A DNA stretch of 64,000 nucleotides from Bacteroides luti (lineage in GTDB: Bacteria; Bacteroidota; Bacteroidia; Bacteroidales; Bacteroidaceae). Shown here piece after piece: positions 26,042 to 36,366 of this stretch; the first letter of the stretch is position 1, and every line of letters begins with the position of its first letter. The DNA lies in NCBI RefSeq assembly GCF_900128905.1, contig NZ_FQTV01000005.1, positions 62,001 to 126,000 on the forward strand, read 5' to 3'. The position numbers and the translations under genes are program-made. The notes under the pieces are model-generated. The model did not search any database and had not been told where the DNA came from. It worked only from the letters and a program-made list of their open reading frames with translations.

Positions 26042-26457
26042 GTTTTCCTCCTTTGTTCTTTTATCAATATTACCAGAAATGTCAGAAAAATAATACCTGT
26101 AGCTGCTACCGCAATATATCCCCAGGAAAAGCTCCAGGTAAAAAATGATAGCGCAAAAAGAATTGTAGAAACTATTAAGGATATTATATCTCTTTTTAAT
26201 CTTCCTTTTTGTCTTAATCTGTTATGAATTTGCTCTTCATCTATAAGCAATTCACACCCTACAGAACGAATAAGCATCTGCATCATTGATGGTGTTATAG
26301 CATTTGCATCATATTCCACTTTCATCAACATATTCGAAGGATTCACAGATACTCTTAAGACTCCAATCTGAGATCTTATTATTCGCTTTAGCCATTGGGC
26401 TTTTTCTTTATGTCTTATATTCTCAATGAGAAATACACTTCTTGTTATCGTATCCAT
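26038..26457 (-). CDS. HMA-like domain plus two membrane segments, no CxxC
   Basis: The 139-residue protein has an N-terminal ferredoxin-like region (VLRVSVNPSNMLMKVEYDANAITPSMMQMLIRSVGCELL) that resembles heavy-metal-associated domains, then a hairpin of two membrane helices (~85-130). The metal-binding CxxC of HMA domains is absent (IENIRHKEKAQ in its place). It looks like the front end of a copper P-type ATPase, but the gene stops there. It may be a regulator or a truncated relic. The 241 bases upstream (26458-26698) hold nothing I recognise. Confidence 0.6.
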   Translation of the reverse strand: MDTITRSVFLIENIRHKEKAQWLKRIIRSQIGVLRVSVNPSNMLMKVEYDANAITPSMMQMLIRSVGCELLIDEEQIHNRLRQKGRLKRDIISLIVSTILFALSFFTWSFSWGYIAVAATGIIFLTFLVILIKEQRRKT

Positions 26458-26698
26458 ACCCCTAAATAATTATTATAGAAACAATATTAAAAGCTCTCAA
26501 ATTCTGTTTTAATATTCTAAAGGTAATAATAAATTTCAGAATTCCGAGATAAGAATTATTTTTTATAAAAAAATTGAAGAATCAGGAATATTGCTTATAT
26601 ATAGGTCAACAAAAAAATGAGCTATAAAGTTCAATAGAGGAATATTACAAGGCAGGATATATAACAATAAAATCTATACAAAATTAAGCCTCAATATT

Positions 26699-27637
26699 TT
26701 AATCAATAGGCATGTAAGATTCAAAAACCTTCTCAACATCTTTCATATCCTGATGAAGCTGGGCCTTCAATGCTTCGATGCCGCTAAACTTAATTTCCGG
26801 ACGCATACGCTTAATAAAAGTCAGGTGAATGTTTTTGTCATAAATATCATCCGAAAAATGGAGAATGTTTACTTCAAGAGTACGGTTGGTACCATTATGT
26901 ACAGTAGGACGGACACCAATATTAAGCATTCCTATATACTCTTTACCTTCTACAGAGACGCGTACTGCATAAACTCCGTCGGCAGGGATAATTTTACCTG
27001 ATGTAATGGCTATATTAGCGGTAGGGAAGCCAATAGTACGGCCAAGCTGAAATCCTTTCTCAACAACGCCGTCTAAGTAGTAATGATATCCTAGATAAAA
27101 GTTGGCTTGATCTAGATTCCCGGATATGAGAGCGGCACGTATTACAGAAGATCCTATTTTCTTATTCTCTATGGAAAGTCCTTTCGCATGCAACACATCC
27201 ATGCCAATCTCTTTACCATACTGGCAATATTCATTAAAGCCCTCACTACGATTATGACCAAAACGATGATCATAACCAATTATCAGTGATTCAACTTTAA
27301 ATTGATTTTTCAAAATATCGGCCATAAAGTCGCGGGCTGTTAAAGCCGAAATCTCAGGAGTAAACTCTAAAAGGAAACAATAGTCGACTCCCGCATTACT
27401 TAACAGCTCTACTTTTTCTTTAAATGTAGAAAGTAAGTCTAACTGATAGTTTGCATCAATCACTTTACGAGGATGCACAGGAAAGGTTATTATCGCTGTA
27501 CGAAGTCCCTTACTTGCAGCAACGGCTTTTACCTGTTCTATGAGATAGCAATGTCCTTTATGTACCCCATCAAAGAATCCTATCGTTGCAACACATGGTT
27601 CAATTGCATAATCTTTTGGATCGCAAATGATCTTCAT
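26699..27637 (-). CDS. ribF: bifunctional riboflavin kinase / FAD synthetase
   Basis: The 312-residue enzyme makes FMN and then FAD. The N-terminal nucleotidyl-transferase has ATIGFFDGVHKGHCYLIEQ. The C-terminal kinase domain has GRTIGFPTANI and ADGVYAVRV. ATG at 27637 (MKIICDPKDY) is preferred; a longer frame upstream would run through the neighbouring HAD gene. Confidence 0.95.
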   Translation of the reverse strand: MKIICDPKDYAIEPCVATIGFFDGVHKGHCYLIEQVKAVAASKGLRTAIITFPVHPRKVIDANYQLDLLSTFKEKVELLSNAGVDYCFLLEFTPEISALTARDFMADILKNQFKVESLIIGYDHRFGHNRSEGFNEYCQYGKEIGMDVLHAKGLSIENKKIGSSVIRAALISGNLDQANFYLGYHYYLDGVVEKGFQLGRTIGFPTANIAITSGKIIPADGVYAVRVSVEGKEYIGMLNIGVRPTVHNGTNRTLEVNILHFSDDIYDKNIHLTFIKRMRPEIKFSGIEALKAQLHQDMKDVEKVFESYMPID

Positions 27638-27644
27638 ATTCTGA

Positions 27645-28259
27645 TTATTTAAAGATATGCCCCCAATCTTCCTGATCTTTGGGAGTATATGTATGAATAC
27701 CAAGCAATTCTGCCGTCTTACAATTAACTGCAGAGTCGTCTATAAAAAATGTTTCTTCCGCCCTTATACCAGTCTCAAGCAAAACCGTCTGAAATATTTC
27801 TTTGGAAGGTTTTAACTGATGTAACTGATATGAGAGGAATATCTTCTCGAAAAAATCTTCTGCTGTGAGGTTTTTATAGGAGAAGAAACGTTCACAAGAC
27901 ATTTCCCAATGAATCTGATTGGTATTGCTCAACAAGTAAACAGAGTAACGTTCACGAAGACTTAGCAACAAATCCAGCTTATAAGAAGGAACGCTAACCA
28001 GAAAACTATTCCAGGCATCGTCAATCTGGCTGTCGGTAATATCTTTACCGGCAGCTTTTCTCAACTCTTCATGAAATATATCTGTTGTTATATCACCATT
28101 CTCAAGATCTTTAAGAAGTCCAAGCTGATAATAAGGGTTCAACATTTCCTCGATACAGTCTGCACCAATCTTTTTAAATGAATTTATGCATCGTGAACGA
28201 TCTAAATCAACCAATACCCCACCAAAGTCTATAATCAGATTCTTTATATTATCATTCAT
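27645..28259 (-). CDS. HAD-superfamily hydrolase
   Basis: The 204-residue protein has HAD motif I as IDFGGVLVDLD, motif II in LLSNTN, and motif IV as FIDDSAVN. It belongs to the haloacid dehalogenase/epoxide hydrolase-type phosphatases of unknown substrate. It sits between the Ca2+ ATPase gene and ribF with short gaps (2 and 7 bases), so it may act on a flavin phosphate or be only a passenger. Confidence 0.88.
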   Translation of the reverse strand: MNDNIKNLIIDFGGVLVDLDRSRCINSFKKIGADCIEEMLNPYYQLGLLKDLENGDITTDIFHEELRKAAGKDITDSQIDDAWNSFLVSVPSYKLDLLLSLRERYSVYLLSNTNQIHWEMSCERFFSYKNLTAEDFFEKIFLSYQLHQLKPSKEIFQTVLLETGIRAEETFFIDDSAVNCKTAELLGIHTYTPKDQEDWGHIFK

Positions 28260-28261
28260 TG

Positions 28262-31162
28262 TTACTTGTTATTCAAACGTCTTACAAAGCGGAACAGTTC
28301 GCCAGCCCACAAAACAATGGATGTTAAACCAATTATTTTAATCCATGTTTGCAGATCAAGAGGTTCTGTACGGAAAACGTCTCCACCTAATTGAACAATC
28401 AGAATCTGTCCGATAAGAATAATCAATAATACAAGTATTGTTCCGTATGATTTTGAAAGACCTTTAAATGAGCTATCATTCGTTCCAAAGACTCTTGCAT
28501 TAAACAGATTCCAGAATTGAAGCATTACAAATGTTGTGAAGAAGATTGTCAGGTTCTCCACAGTCATTACTCCGTCATCACCAGTATTATATACAATCAT
28601 TCCCAGCAAAAGAACTAACAAAGTTGTTCCAAGGCCTATAATGTTATAACGCATCTTCTTAGTGATTATAAAATCGGAGCTCTTTCGTGGTTTTTCTTTC
28701 ATTACATCAATGCTAGGCGGAATTGAAGCCAAAGCCAATGCCGCAAAGGTATCCATTATAAGATTAACCCAAAGCATCTGAGTAACCGTCAAAGGTAACT
28801 CTGTACCAACAAATGCACCAAGCAATACAATAAGCAAGGCTATAAAGTTGATTGTCAGCTGGAATACAATGAATCGCTGTATATTCTTATACAGTGAACG
28901 TCCCCACATTACTGCTGTACTTATACTGTTAAATGAATCATCAAGCAATGTAATATCACTAGCTTCTTTAGCAACCGAAGTTCCTGTTCCCATAGAAAGT
29001 CCCACTTGAGCATGGTTCAAGGCTGGAGCATCGTTTGTACCATCACCGGTAACCGCAACAACTGCACCTTTTTGCTGTAATAGCTGTACCAGGCGTTGCT
29101 TATCTGTAGGACGGGCACGAGACATTATCTTCAAGTCGAGTACACGATCCAATAATTCTTCATCACTTAGTTCAGCAAAACCAGCACCTGTAATATGATT
29201 CCAATCAGTGTCGGCTTCTGTCCACAAACCAATCTGACGAGCAATCTCTTTAGCAGTTCCCGGAGTATCACCAGTCACAATCTTCACATCAATTCCTGCC
29301 GACTTACATTTTTCCACAGCTGCAGGAACATCCAAACGAATAGGATCGGATATTGCAACTACACCAAGGAAGTTTAGATCGTTACCAGCTGCCAGGTCAA
29401 CACAGTCATTAGAAGAATCGGCATCAACAATCTTATAGGCAAAGCCTAAAGTACGCATTGCCATATTTTGATATGCCAGCAATTGAGCTTCCACTGTTGG
29501 ACGATATTCTGAAGCACTAACGGTTTTATCTCCTAAAATAACTTGCTTACATTTTCCTAATACAATTTCAGGGGCACCTTTCACAAATAATATTTTCTTA
29601 TCAAGAAGTGAAGATTGCACTAAAGTAGCCATGAACTTTCTTTCGGTTGAGAAAGTTAACTGATCATATACCTTTGCATCTTCTCTTAACTCAAGATAGT
29701 TCACATCTTGTGAATTCAGCCATAACAATAACGCTACCTCAGTTGGGTTACCAACACCTTTTGGTTTAGAACCAGCTTCTCCATTTTCAAGAAATGCCGT
29801 AGAGTTTGCACTAATACCTTCCTTAATCAGATTACTAATTTCATCATCTGCCAATTTCCCGCTTTCTTTCAAACCATAGAATTTGGTTTCGTGCACCTGC
29901 ATCAAGTTCTGAGTAAGAGTTCCTGTTTTATCTGTACAAATAACAGTTACAGCTCCCATTGTTTCGCAAGCATGCATTTTACGAACAAGGTTATTGGTAG
30001 AAAGCATGCGGCGCATATTTAATGCCAGACTAAGTGAAACACTCATTGGCAAACCTTCCGGAACAGCTACTACGATTAAGGTAACAGCCATCATGAAGTA
30101 TTTAAGCACAATTTGGAAAAGCGCTATATAAGCTTGCCAGTTATCTGTTTCTGTTGAATTCAGACCATAAGCCATAAAAGCAATAACTGCAATTAATACA
30201 GCAGACACAATACCCGTGAGCGACCAGAACCATGACGGTTTCTTATTTATTGAATAAGAGAACTTATGAGGCATCCACATTTTAATTGCAGCAATCATCA
30301 ATCCTACAATTGCAGCAATAGAAATGATCTTTGGTCCGATAAGGTTATCATGTAAAGTACCCTGATACTCTACAGAGCTAATGAACAAAGCATCTTTGAT
30401 AAAGAAAACAAGGAAAGTAGCAAGCGCTACAGAGAAACCAATTGTTCCAATAAATTGTGCAAGCTTAGACAATTGAATATTTAACGGAGTAGGCTCCTCA
30501 CTCTTTTCGGTAGATTGTTTGGCAACTTTACCAATCTCAGTGGCATCACCTACACGAAGAACTTTCATTATTCCATGACCGTCAACAACAGTTGTACCAC
30601 GCATTACCATATTGGAAGCATAGGTTGCTTCTTCATCAAAGCGAGATTCATCAGTTGTTTTCTCAACAATAGGCTCACCAGTAAGGTTAGATTCATTAAC
30701 CTGCATAGATATAGCTTCAATCAATTCACCATCAGCAGGAATCTCTTCACCGGTTTCAAGCATGATTATATCACCAGTTACTACGTCTTTACGAGGAATT
30801 TCAAATACTTTGCCGTTACGAAGAACTTTAACCGCAGTTTCTTCGTTGACCGCATTCAGCAAGTCAAACTTCTTTCCTGCATCATACTCAAAATAAAAGC
30901 CGATGCCGGTTGCCAGAAAAATAGCAAAGAATATACCTATTGTTTCTGCATATTCGCTTTCTATAATTGAAATCAGCAATGAAAACACTGCAGCAACGAG
31001 CAGTACACGAACAATAGGATCTTCGAACTTTTCAATATAAAGTTTCCAGAGAGAAGGTCGCTTAGGAGGAGTTAATAAGTTAACACCATTTTTTTCACGA
31101 CTTTCAATAACCTGCTGGTCATTTAACCCAATGTGATAATAATCATTCTTCGATGCAGCCAT
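28262..31162 (-). CDS. calcium-translocating P-type ATPase, PMCA type
   Basis: The 966-residue P2-type ATPase shows the actuator motif NLTGEP, the VPEGLPMSVSLSLALNMRR membrane helix, phosphorylation motif CTDKTGTLTQN, KGAPE nucleotide-binding and TGDGTNDAPALNHA hinge. Six C-terminal helices (ending LFRFVRRLNNK) match PMCA-type pumps that move Ca2+ out of the cytoplasm. It is followed directly by the HAD gene and preceded by the S41 protease gene 1 base upstream. Confidence 0.93.
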   Translation of the reverse strand: MAASKNDYYHIGLNDQQVIESREKNGVNLLTPPKRPSLWKLYIEKFEDPIVRVLLVAAVFSLLISIIESEYAETIGIFFAIFLATGIGFYFEYDAGKKFDLLNAVNEETAVKVLRNGKVFEIPRKDVVTGDIIMLETGEEIPADGELIEAISMQVNESNLTGEPIVEKTTDESRFDEEATYASNMVMRGTTVVDGHGIMKVLRVGDATEIGKVAKQSTEKSEEPTPLNIQLSKLAQFIGTIGFSVALATFLVFFIKDALFISSVEYQGTLHDNLIGPKIISIAAIVGLMIAAIKMWMPHKFSYSINKKPSWFWSLTGIVSAVLIAVIAFMAYGLNSTETDNWQAYIALFQIVLKYFMMAVTLIVVAVPEGLPMSVSLSLALNMRRMLSTNNLVRKMHACETMGAVTVICTDKTGTLTQNLMQVHETKFYGLKESGKLADDEISNLIKEGISANSTAFLENGEAGSKPKGVGNPTEVALLLWLNSQDVNYLELREDAKVYDQLTFSTERKFMATLVQSSLLDKKILFVKGAPEIVLGKCKQVILGDKTVSASEYRPTVEAQLLAYQNMAMRTLGFAYKIVDADSSNDCVDLAAGNDLNFLGVVAISDPIRLDVPAAVEKCKSAGIDVKIVTGDTPGTAKEIARQIGLWTEADTDWNHITGAGFAELSDEELLDRVLDLKIMSRARPTDKQRLVQLLQQKGAVVAVTGDGTNDAPALNHAQVGLSMGTGTSVAKEASDITLLDDSFNSISTAVMWGRSLYKNIQRFIVFQLTINFIALLIVLLGAFVGTELPLTVTQMLWVNLIMDTFAALALASIPPSIDVMKEKPRKSSDFIITKKMRYNIIGLGTTLLVLLLGMIVYNTGDDGVMTVENLTIFFTTFVMLQFWNLFNARVFGTNDSSFKGLSKSYGTILVLLIILIGQILIVQLGGDVFRTEPLDLQTWIKIIGLTSIVLWAGELFRFVRRLNNK

Positions 31163-31163
31163 A

Positions 31164-32747
31164 TTAATTTAATCTAGTTAATTTCTTTTCATAATCACCT
31201 GTCTGTAATATTTCAACAGCCTTTTTTACACTCTCGTTCGTAGAGTTCATTACGTGATAATATTCGTTCATATCCCAAAGATCGCGAGCAATAAGAGCCT
31301 TTAACTGAGCTTTTATCAACGATTCGGAAACCTTAAGTTGTTCTTTATTCAGTTCCACTTTGGCTTCTGTTCCCATAGCTATCAAGTTGTCCATCATAGA
31401 ACTGCTTATCTCAAAATTATTATTGAAATCAGCGAACGATTTATATTTGCCAAGTAATTCTTTACGATGATTTTCAATATATTTCAGCGTCATTTTCAAG
31501 ACAACCCCTTTTGCAACAAGATTACGATGATAGTCTGTATAAAGAGTTGTATCAACAGGAACAAAATAGTCGGGCATAATTCCACCTCCACCATAAACAA
31601 TTCTTTCAAATTTCTTTGTTTTACATTTCAAAGAATCAGGGAAGTGAATGCTATCTGAATTCATCATTTCACCTTTATTGTACCGGTTAATTAAATCCAT
31701 ATTGTACTTTTCAATACTTTCATAAGGCTTTTGAATACATCTTCCGGCAGGAGTATAATAACGGGCAACCGTTAAACGTATCATTGAACCATCAGGCAAA
31801 TCAATAGGACGTTGCACCAGACCCTTACCAAACGAGCGGCGTCCAACAATTAGTCCTCTATCCCAGTCCTGAATTGCACCAGACAAAATTTCACTTGCAG
31901 ATGCAGAAAATTCATTAACCAATACTACTAAGCGGCCTTTTTGAAAACTTCCAGTTCCTTTGGCAAAAAAATCACTACGTGGTGTTTTTTGTCCCTCTGT
32001 ATAAACAATTAATTCTTTCTCTTCCAGAAACTCATTAGCCAAATCGATAGCAGCATTCAAATAACCACCGCCATTATCCTGCAAATCAAGAATTAAGTCC
32101 TTCATGCCTTTCGATTTCAATTCCTTGAGAGCTTTAGCAAATTCCTCAGCTGTTGTAGAAGCAAAACGATTGATACGAATATAACCTATTTTGTCCTGTA
32201 TCATATAAGATGCATCCAAGCTATAAAGAGGAATACGGTCACGTTTCACTTTAAACTTAAGTGGTTCATTTACGCCTCTTCTCAGTACAGTTAAATTAAC
32301 CAGTGAACCTTTCGGACCTTTCAGACGACGCATCACTTCGTCGGTACTCATTTTCACACCGGCAATAGCTGTATCATTAACAGCAATAATTCGGTCACCG
32401 GCTAAAATACCAATCTTCTCAGAAGGTCCTCCTGATACAGGTTGAATAACCAAGAGAGTATCTTCGGCCATATTAAATTGTACACCGATACCTTCGAAAT
32501 TGCCTTGCAAGGGTTCATTTAGTTTTTTAACCTCCTCAGGATTAGCATACGTTGAATGAGGATCCAGCGTTGAAAGCATTTTAACAATAGCATCTTCTAC
32601 CAGCTTATCTTCATTAACTTTATCAACATAAAGATTATTAATTGCAAACTCCGCCATATGCAGTTTGCGGGAAGCCACGGTTCCATAATTCTGAGCTTGT
32701 GCACTAACCGCGAACAAACATATCAAGGAAATAATTACTTTTTTCAT
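31164..32747 (-). CDS. S41 family C-terminal processing peptidase
   Basis: The 527-residue protein has a signal peptide (cut after VSAQA), a PDZ domain (GDRIIAVNDTAIAGV), and the S41 catalytic core. The nucleophile Ser lies in NEFSASASEILSGA and the general-base Lys in GRRSFGKGLVQRP. It resembles Prc/CtpA and probably trims or degrades envelope proteins in the periplasm. It sits between coaD and the P-type ATPase. Confidence 0.92.
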   Translation of the reverse strand: MKKVIISLICLFAVSAQAQNYGTVASRKLHMAEFAINNLYVDKVNEDKLVEDAIVKMLSTLDPHSTYANPEEVKKLNEPLQGNFEGIGVQFNMAEDTLLVIQPVSGGPSEKIGILAGDRIIAVNDTAIAGVKMSTDEVMRRLKGPKGSLVNLTVLRRGVNEPLKFKVKRDRIPLYSLDASYMIQDKIGYIRINRFASTTAEEFAKALKELKSKGMKDLILDLQDNGGGYLNAAIDLANEFLEEKELIVYTEGQKTPRSDFFAKGTGSFQKGRLVVLVNEFSASASEILSGAIQDWDRGLIVGRRSFGKGLVQRPIDLPDGSMIRLTVARYYTPAGRCIQKPYESIEKYNMDLINRYNKGEMMNSDSIHFPDSLKCKTKKFERIVYGGGGIMPDYFVPVDTTLYTDYHRNLVAKGVVLKMTLKYIENHRKELLGKYKSFADFNNNFEISSSMMDNLIAMGTEAKVELNKEQLKVSESLIKAQLKALIARDLWDMNEYYHVMNSTNESVKKAVEILQTGDYEKKLTRLN

Positions 32748-32764
32748 TCAAAAACTGTTTTATA

Positions 32765-33217
32765 TCAGATCTCCAACCCTTTGGGAATAAAGCAGCTGAT
32801 ATCTTTATTATAATGCAAAAGCTCTCTAACAATAGTGGAGCTCACGCAAGTCAGTTCCGGTTCTGTAAAGAGTAAAATAGTCTCAATTCCGGCCAATTGT
32901 CTGTTGATATCAGCAATGGTCTCTTCATATTCAAAATCCTTCACCGTACGAATTCCACGAACTATAAATTTTGCATCGACAGAATTTGCAAAATCAATAG
33001 TAAGAGAGTTATAAGGCACTACCTTTATTCGCGGTTCATCTTTATAGAGATTACTAATCATCTCTACACGTTTTTCTATCGGGAAATAAGTTTTCTTGTT
33101 TTCATTAATACCAATACCTATTACTATTTCATCCATAAAGGTCAAGGCACGCTTTACTACTGAAAAATGACCAACTGTAAAAGGGTCGAATGTTCCCGGA
33201 AATATGGCTCGTTTCAT
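32765..33217 (-). CDS. coaD: pantetheine-phosphate adenylyltransferase
   Basis: The 150-residue enzyme adds AMP to 4'-phosphopantetheine in CoA synthesis. It has the nucleotidyl-transferase motifs [20 protein letters not shown] and [10 protein letters not shown], and the [12 protein letters not shown] segment. It is 4 bases downstream of parE and 17 bases before the S41 protease gene. Confidence 0.95.
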   Translation of the reverse strand: MKRAIFPGTFDPFTVGHFSVVKRALTFMDEIVIGIGINENKKTYFPIEKRVEMISNLYKDEPRIKVVPYNSLTIDFANSVDAKFIVRGIRTVKDFEYEETIADINRQLAGIETILLFTEPELTCVSSTIVRELLHYNKDISCFIPKGLEI

Positions 33218-33221
33218 AATT

Positions 33222-35084
33222 TTAAGCTACATCTTCTTCAATAACCAGGTTGTCAATAATAAAATTCTGGCGCTCCATGGTATTTTTGCCCATATAGAAC
33301 TCTAAAAGTCCTTTCACCAAATCGTTTCTTCGGAGAGTAACTTGTTCTAAACGAATATCTTTACCAATGAAATGTCTGAACTCATCAGGAGAAATTTCAC
33401 CTAACCCTTTGAATCGGGTTATTTCGGGATTAGGAGAAAGTTTATTAATAGCACTAATACGTTCTTCTTCCGAATAACAATAAATAGTTTCTTTTTTATT
33501 TCGTACACGGAAAAGAGGCGTTTGCAGAATATACACATGCCCCTTCTTTATCAGATCAGGGAAAAACTGCAGGAAGAAAGTAATCAATAACAGACGAATG
33601 TGCATACCATCCACATCGGCATCTGTTGCAACAATTACTTTATTATAGCGCAATCCTTCAATACCGTCTTCAATATTTAATGCAGCCTGTAGCAGATTGA
33701 ACTCTTCATTCTCATAAACCACCTTTTTGGTTAATCCAAAAGAATTCAATGGCTTACCACGTAAACTAAATACAGCCTGAGTATTTACATCACGGCTTTT
33801 CGTAATAGATCCACTAGCAGAATCACCCTCGGTAATGAAAAGGCTTGATTCTTCCTGATCCTTACCTTTCAAATCGTTTAAGTGAACACGACAATCGCGC
33901 AGTTTGCGGTTGTGCAGGTTCGCTTTCTTAGCACGTTCTCGAGCTAGTTTGGTTACACCGGCAATTGCCTTACGTTCTTTCTCTGAATCTTGTATTTTTT
34001 GAAGCAGAATCTCAGAAGTCTCATGGTTGATATGCAAAAAGTTATCAAGTTCACGTTTTACAAAGTCACCAATAAACTTACCAACAGAAGGGCCATCAGG
34101 GCCAACATCCTTAGAACCAAGCTTTGTTTTTGTCTGAGATTCAAACACCGGTTCCTCCACTTTAATACTGATAGCTCCCACCATACCGGATCGAATATCA
34201 GCATAATCAAAGTTCTTAGAATAATATTCTTTAATTGTTCTTGCTACAGCCTCACGGAAAGCAGCCAAATGGGTACCACCTTGAGTTGTATGTTGTCCAT
34301 TAACAAACGAATAGTATTCTTCGCCATACTGATCGCTATGGGTAAGAACCATCTCAATATCATCTCCGGATAGGTGAATAATTGGATAAAGCGGGTCAGT
34401 AGTCATGTTTTCATTTAACAGATCGACCAATCCATTTTTGGAATGGAATTTCTTTCCATTAAAGATAATACTCAAACCAGTATTGAGGAATACATAATTC
34501 TTCAATAAGGGCTCGATATGTTCATTCAGATAATGATAATCTTTGAATATTGTATCATCAGGGATAAATTCAGTTAATGTACCATTATCATGCTCTGTTT
34601 CTGAAATTGGATAATCATTAATAATATTACCCCTTTCAAATTCAGCGGTTTTTTCCTCGCCTTCTCTGAAACTGGAAATACGGAAGAAAGAAGATAGTGC
34701 ATTTACGGCCTTAATACCAACTCCATTCAAACCGACAGATTTCTTGAAGGCTTTAGAGTCGTATTTACCACCTGTATTCATTTTTGAAGAAACATCTATC
34801 ACTTTTCCTAACGGAATACCACGACCATGGTCACGGACTGTAACTTTTCCATCTACAACCGTAACTTCAATAGTCTTGCCATAACCCATCATGTACTCAT
34901 CGATAGAATTATCCAACGCCTCTTTCAGAAGTACATAGATACCATCATCTGAATGAGAACCATCACCTAATTTTCCGATATACATACCAGGGCGACGGCG
35001 AATATGTTCTTTCCAATCTAGGGTCCTAATATTTTCCTCGGTATATTCTGTAACCAGGATCTTTTCTTCAATATTTTCTTCCAT
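33222..35084 (-). CDS. parE: DNA topoisomerase IV subunit B
   Basis: The 620-residue type IIA subunit has a GHKL ATPase domain ([38 protein letters not shown]) and a TOPRIM domain ([27 protein letters not shown]). Its length and lack of a long TOPRIM insertion favour ParE over GyrB. The matching parC is not in the window. Confidence 0.9.
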   Translation of the reverse strand: MEENIEEKILVTEYTEENIRTLDWKEHIRRRPGMYIGKLGDGSHSDDGIYVLLKEALDNSIDEYMMGYGKTIEVTVVDGKVTVRDHGRGIPLGKVIDVSSKMNTGGKYDSKAFKKSVGLNGVGIKAVNALSSFFRISSFREGEEKTAEFERGNIINDYPISETEHDNGTLTEFIPDDTIFKDYHYLNEHIEPLLKNYVFLNTGLSIIFNGKKFHSKNGLVDLLNENMTTDPLYPIIHLSGDDIEMVLTHSDQYGEEYYSFVNGQHTTQGGTHLAAFREAVARTIKEYYSKNFDYADIRSGMVGAISIKVEEPVFESQTKTKLGSKDVGPDGPSVGKFIGDFVKRELDNFLHINHETSEILLQKIQDSEKERKAIAGVTKLARERAKKANLHNRKLRDCRVHLNDLKGKDQEESSLFITEGDSASGSITKSRDVNTQAVFSLRGKPLNSFGLTKKVVYENEEFNLLQAALNIEDGIEGLRYNKVIVATDADVDGMHIRLLLITFFLQFFPDLIKKGHVYILQTPLFRVRNKKETIYCYSEEERISAINKLSPNPEITRFKGLGEISPDEFRHFIGKDIRLEQVTLRRNDLVKGLLEFYMGKNTMERQNFIIDNLVIEEDVA

Positions 35085-35111
35085 AATTATAAATTTGCCA
35101 AAACTTATATA

Positions 35112-36251
35112 CTATAAATCTATTTTCTTTATAAATGCACGACGACGTTTATGTTGAATTGTTTTAAAGTATTCCCACTGAGCCTGAACTTTGCCATTCA
35201 TCTCTAATTCGGGATTGCTTTCCGCAAATATACAACCTTCTTTTTGGTAAACTGGAATTAAATCAGAAAATAATAATGCATTTACACCTTTGTTCTGATA
35301 CTCTGGTTTAACAGCAATCAAAAGAAGATCAATCACTTTTCTTTTTCCAAAAAATAAAGCTTTAAGTAAATGGTACCAACCAAAAGGTAGCAATCTTCCG
35401 TGAGCTTTTTGTAACGCAACAGACAAGGATGGCATTGTTATACCAACTGCTACTAGTTTGTCTTCCTGGTCAACAATAAGAGGAACCATTTTTAAGTCGA
35501 CTACCGGAAGATACATCTTGACATAATGTTCAATCTGCTTCTGAGAAAGAGCCGAATATCCGTATAGCGGACTATAGGCTTCATTCATTAAATCGAAAAT
35601 TTCCTGTCCGTAATCTTTTGCTAGTTTCTTTCTGGAAGTATATTTCAGAACTCTAAGATTATATTTCTTTTGTATAATATCAGAAATACGTTGGTGCTTT
35701 TCTGGAACGCCAGACTCTGGAATATAAATCTGAAACTCTACCCAGTCTGCATCTTTCTCGTAGCCGAGTTTTTGCATGTGTTCAGGGTAATAAGGATAAT
35801 TATAAATTGTGGCCATGGTGCTCAACTGGTCAAAACCTTCAATCAGCATTCCTTCGGCATCAAAGTCAGTAAATCCTAATGGGCCCAGAATGTTTTCCAT
35901 TCCATGCTCTTTACCATACTTTTCTACAGCTTTAAGCAAAGCTTCTGAAACTTCGGGATCATCAATAAAATCTATCCAGCCAAAGCGTACATCCTTTTTG
36001 TTCCAGGTTTTGTTTGCCTTGTGATTAATTATGGCAGCAACTCTTCCTACCAGTTTATCATCTTTGTATGCCAAAAAATACTCTGCGTCACAAAATTCAA
36101 ATGCCGGATTTTTATGCTTATTGAATGTATTAAGCATATCATCATATAGATCGGGAACAGAATAGGCATTGCCTTTATATAACTCTTTGTTGAATTGAAT
36201 AAACTTTTTAAGCTCTTTTTTAGTAGATACTTGTTTTATAATTATAGCCAT
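35112..36251 (-). CDS. GNAT-like N-acetyltransferase family protein
   Basis: The 379-residue protein contains a C-terminal GNAT-like fold (LLLIAVKPEYQNKGVNALLFSDLI) after a long N-terminal region (YSVPDLYDDMLNTFNKHKNPAFEF). This arrangement is common in Bacteroidetes and is annotated as a GNAT family or lipid-A-like acyl transferase relative of unknown substrate. ATG 36251 is used because the upstream extension has only a TTG start. It is 27 bases upstream of parE. Confidence 0.8.
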   Translation of the reverse strand: MAIIIKQVSTKKELKKFIQFNKELYKGNAYSVPDLYDDMLNTFNKHKNPAFEFCDAEYFLAYKDDKLVGRVAAIINHKANKTWNKKDVRFGWIDFIDDPEVSEALLKAVEKYGKEHGMENILGPLGFTDFDAEGMLIEGFDQLSTMATIYNYPYYPEHMQKLGYEKDADWVEFQIYIPESGVPEKHQRISDIIQKKYNLRVLKYTSRKKLAKDYGQEIFDLMNEAYSPLYGYSALSQKQIEHYVKMYLPVVDLKMVPLIVDQEDKLVAVGITMPSLSVALQKAHGRLLPFGWYHLLKALFFGKRKVIDLLLIAVKPEYQNKGVNALLFSDLIPVYQKEGCIFAESNPELEMNGKVQAQWEYFKTIQHKRRRAFIKKIDL

Positions 36252-36366
36252 AGGTTGTATAAATGTTAGGGATGCAAAGATACTCTTTTTCAATAAAAAA
36301 CATTAAAACCACTACATTAATGTAATTTAATGGCACCATTTTATACTGTAAAACGATTTTAAAGCG

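Noticed and set aside
36312..36345. CTACATTAATGTAA palindrome followed by a TGGCACC element
   Set aside because: It resembles the nif activator/sigma-54 layout, but on the + strand the downstream DNA is the 3' end of a convergent gene, and the -12 part is poor. Kept only as a caution about chance palindromes in AT-rich DNA.
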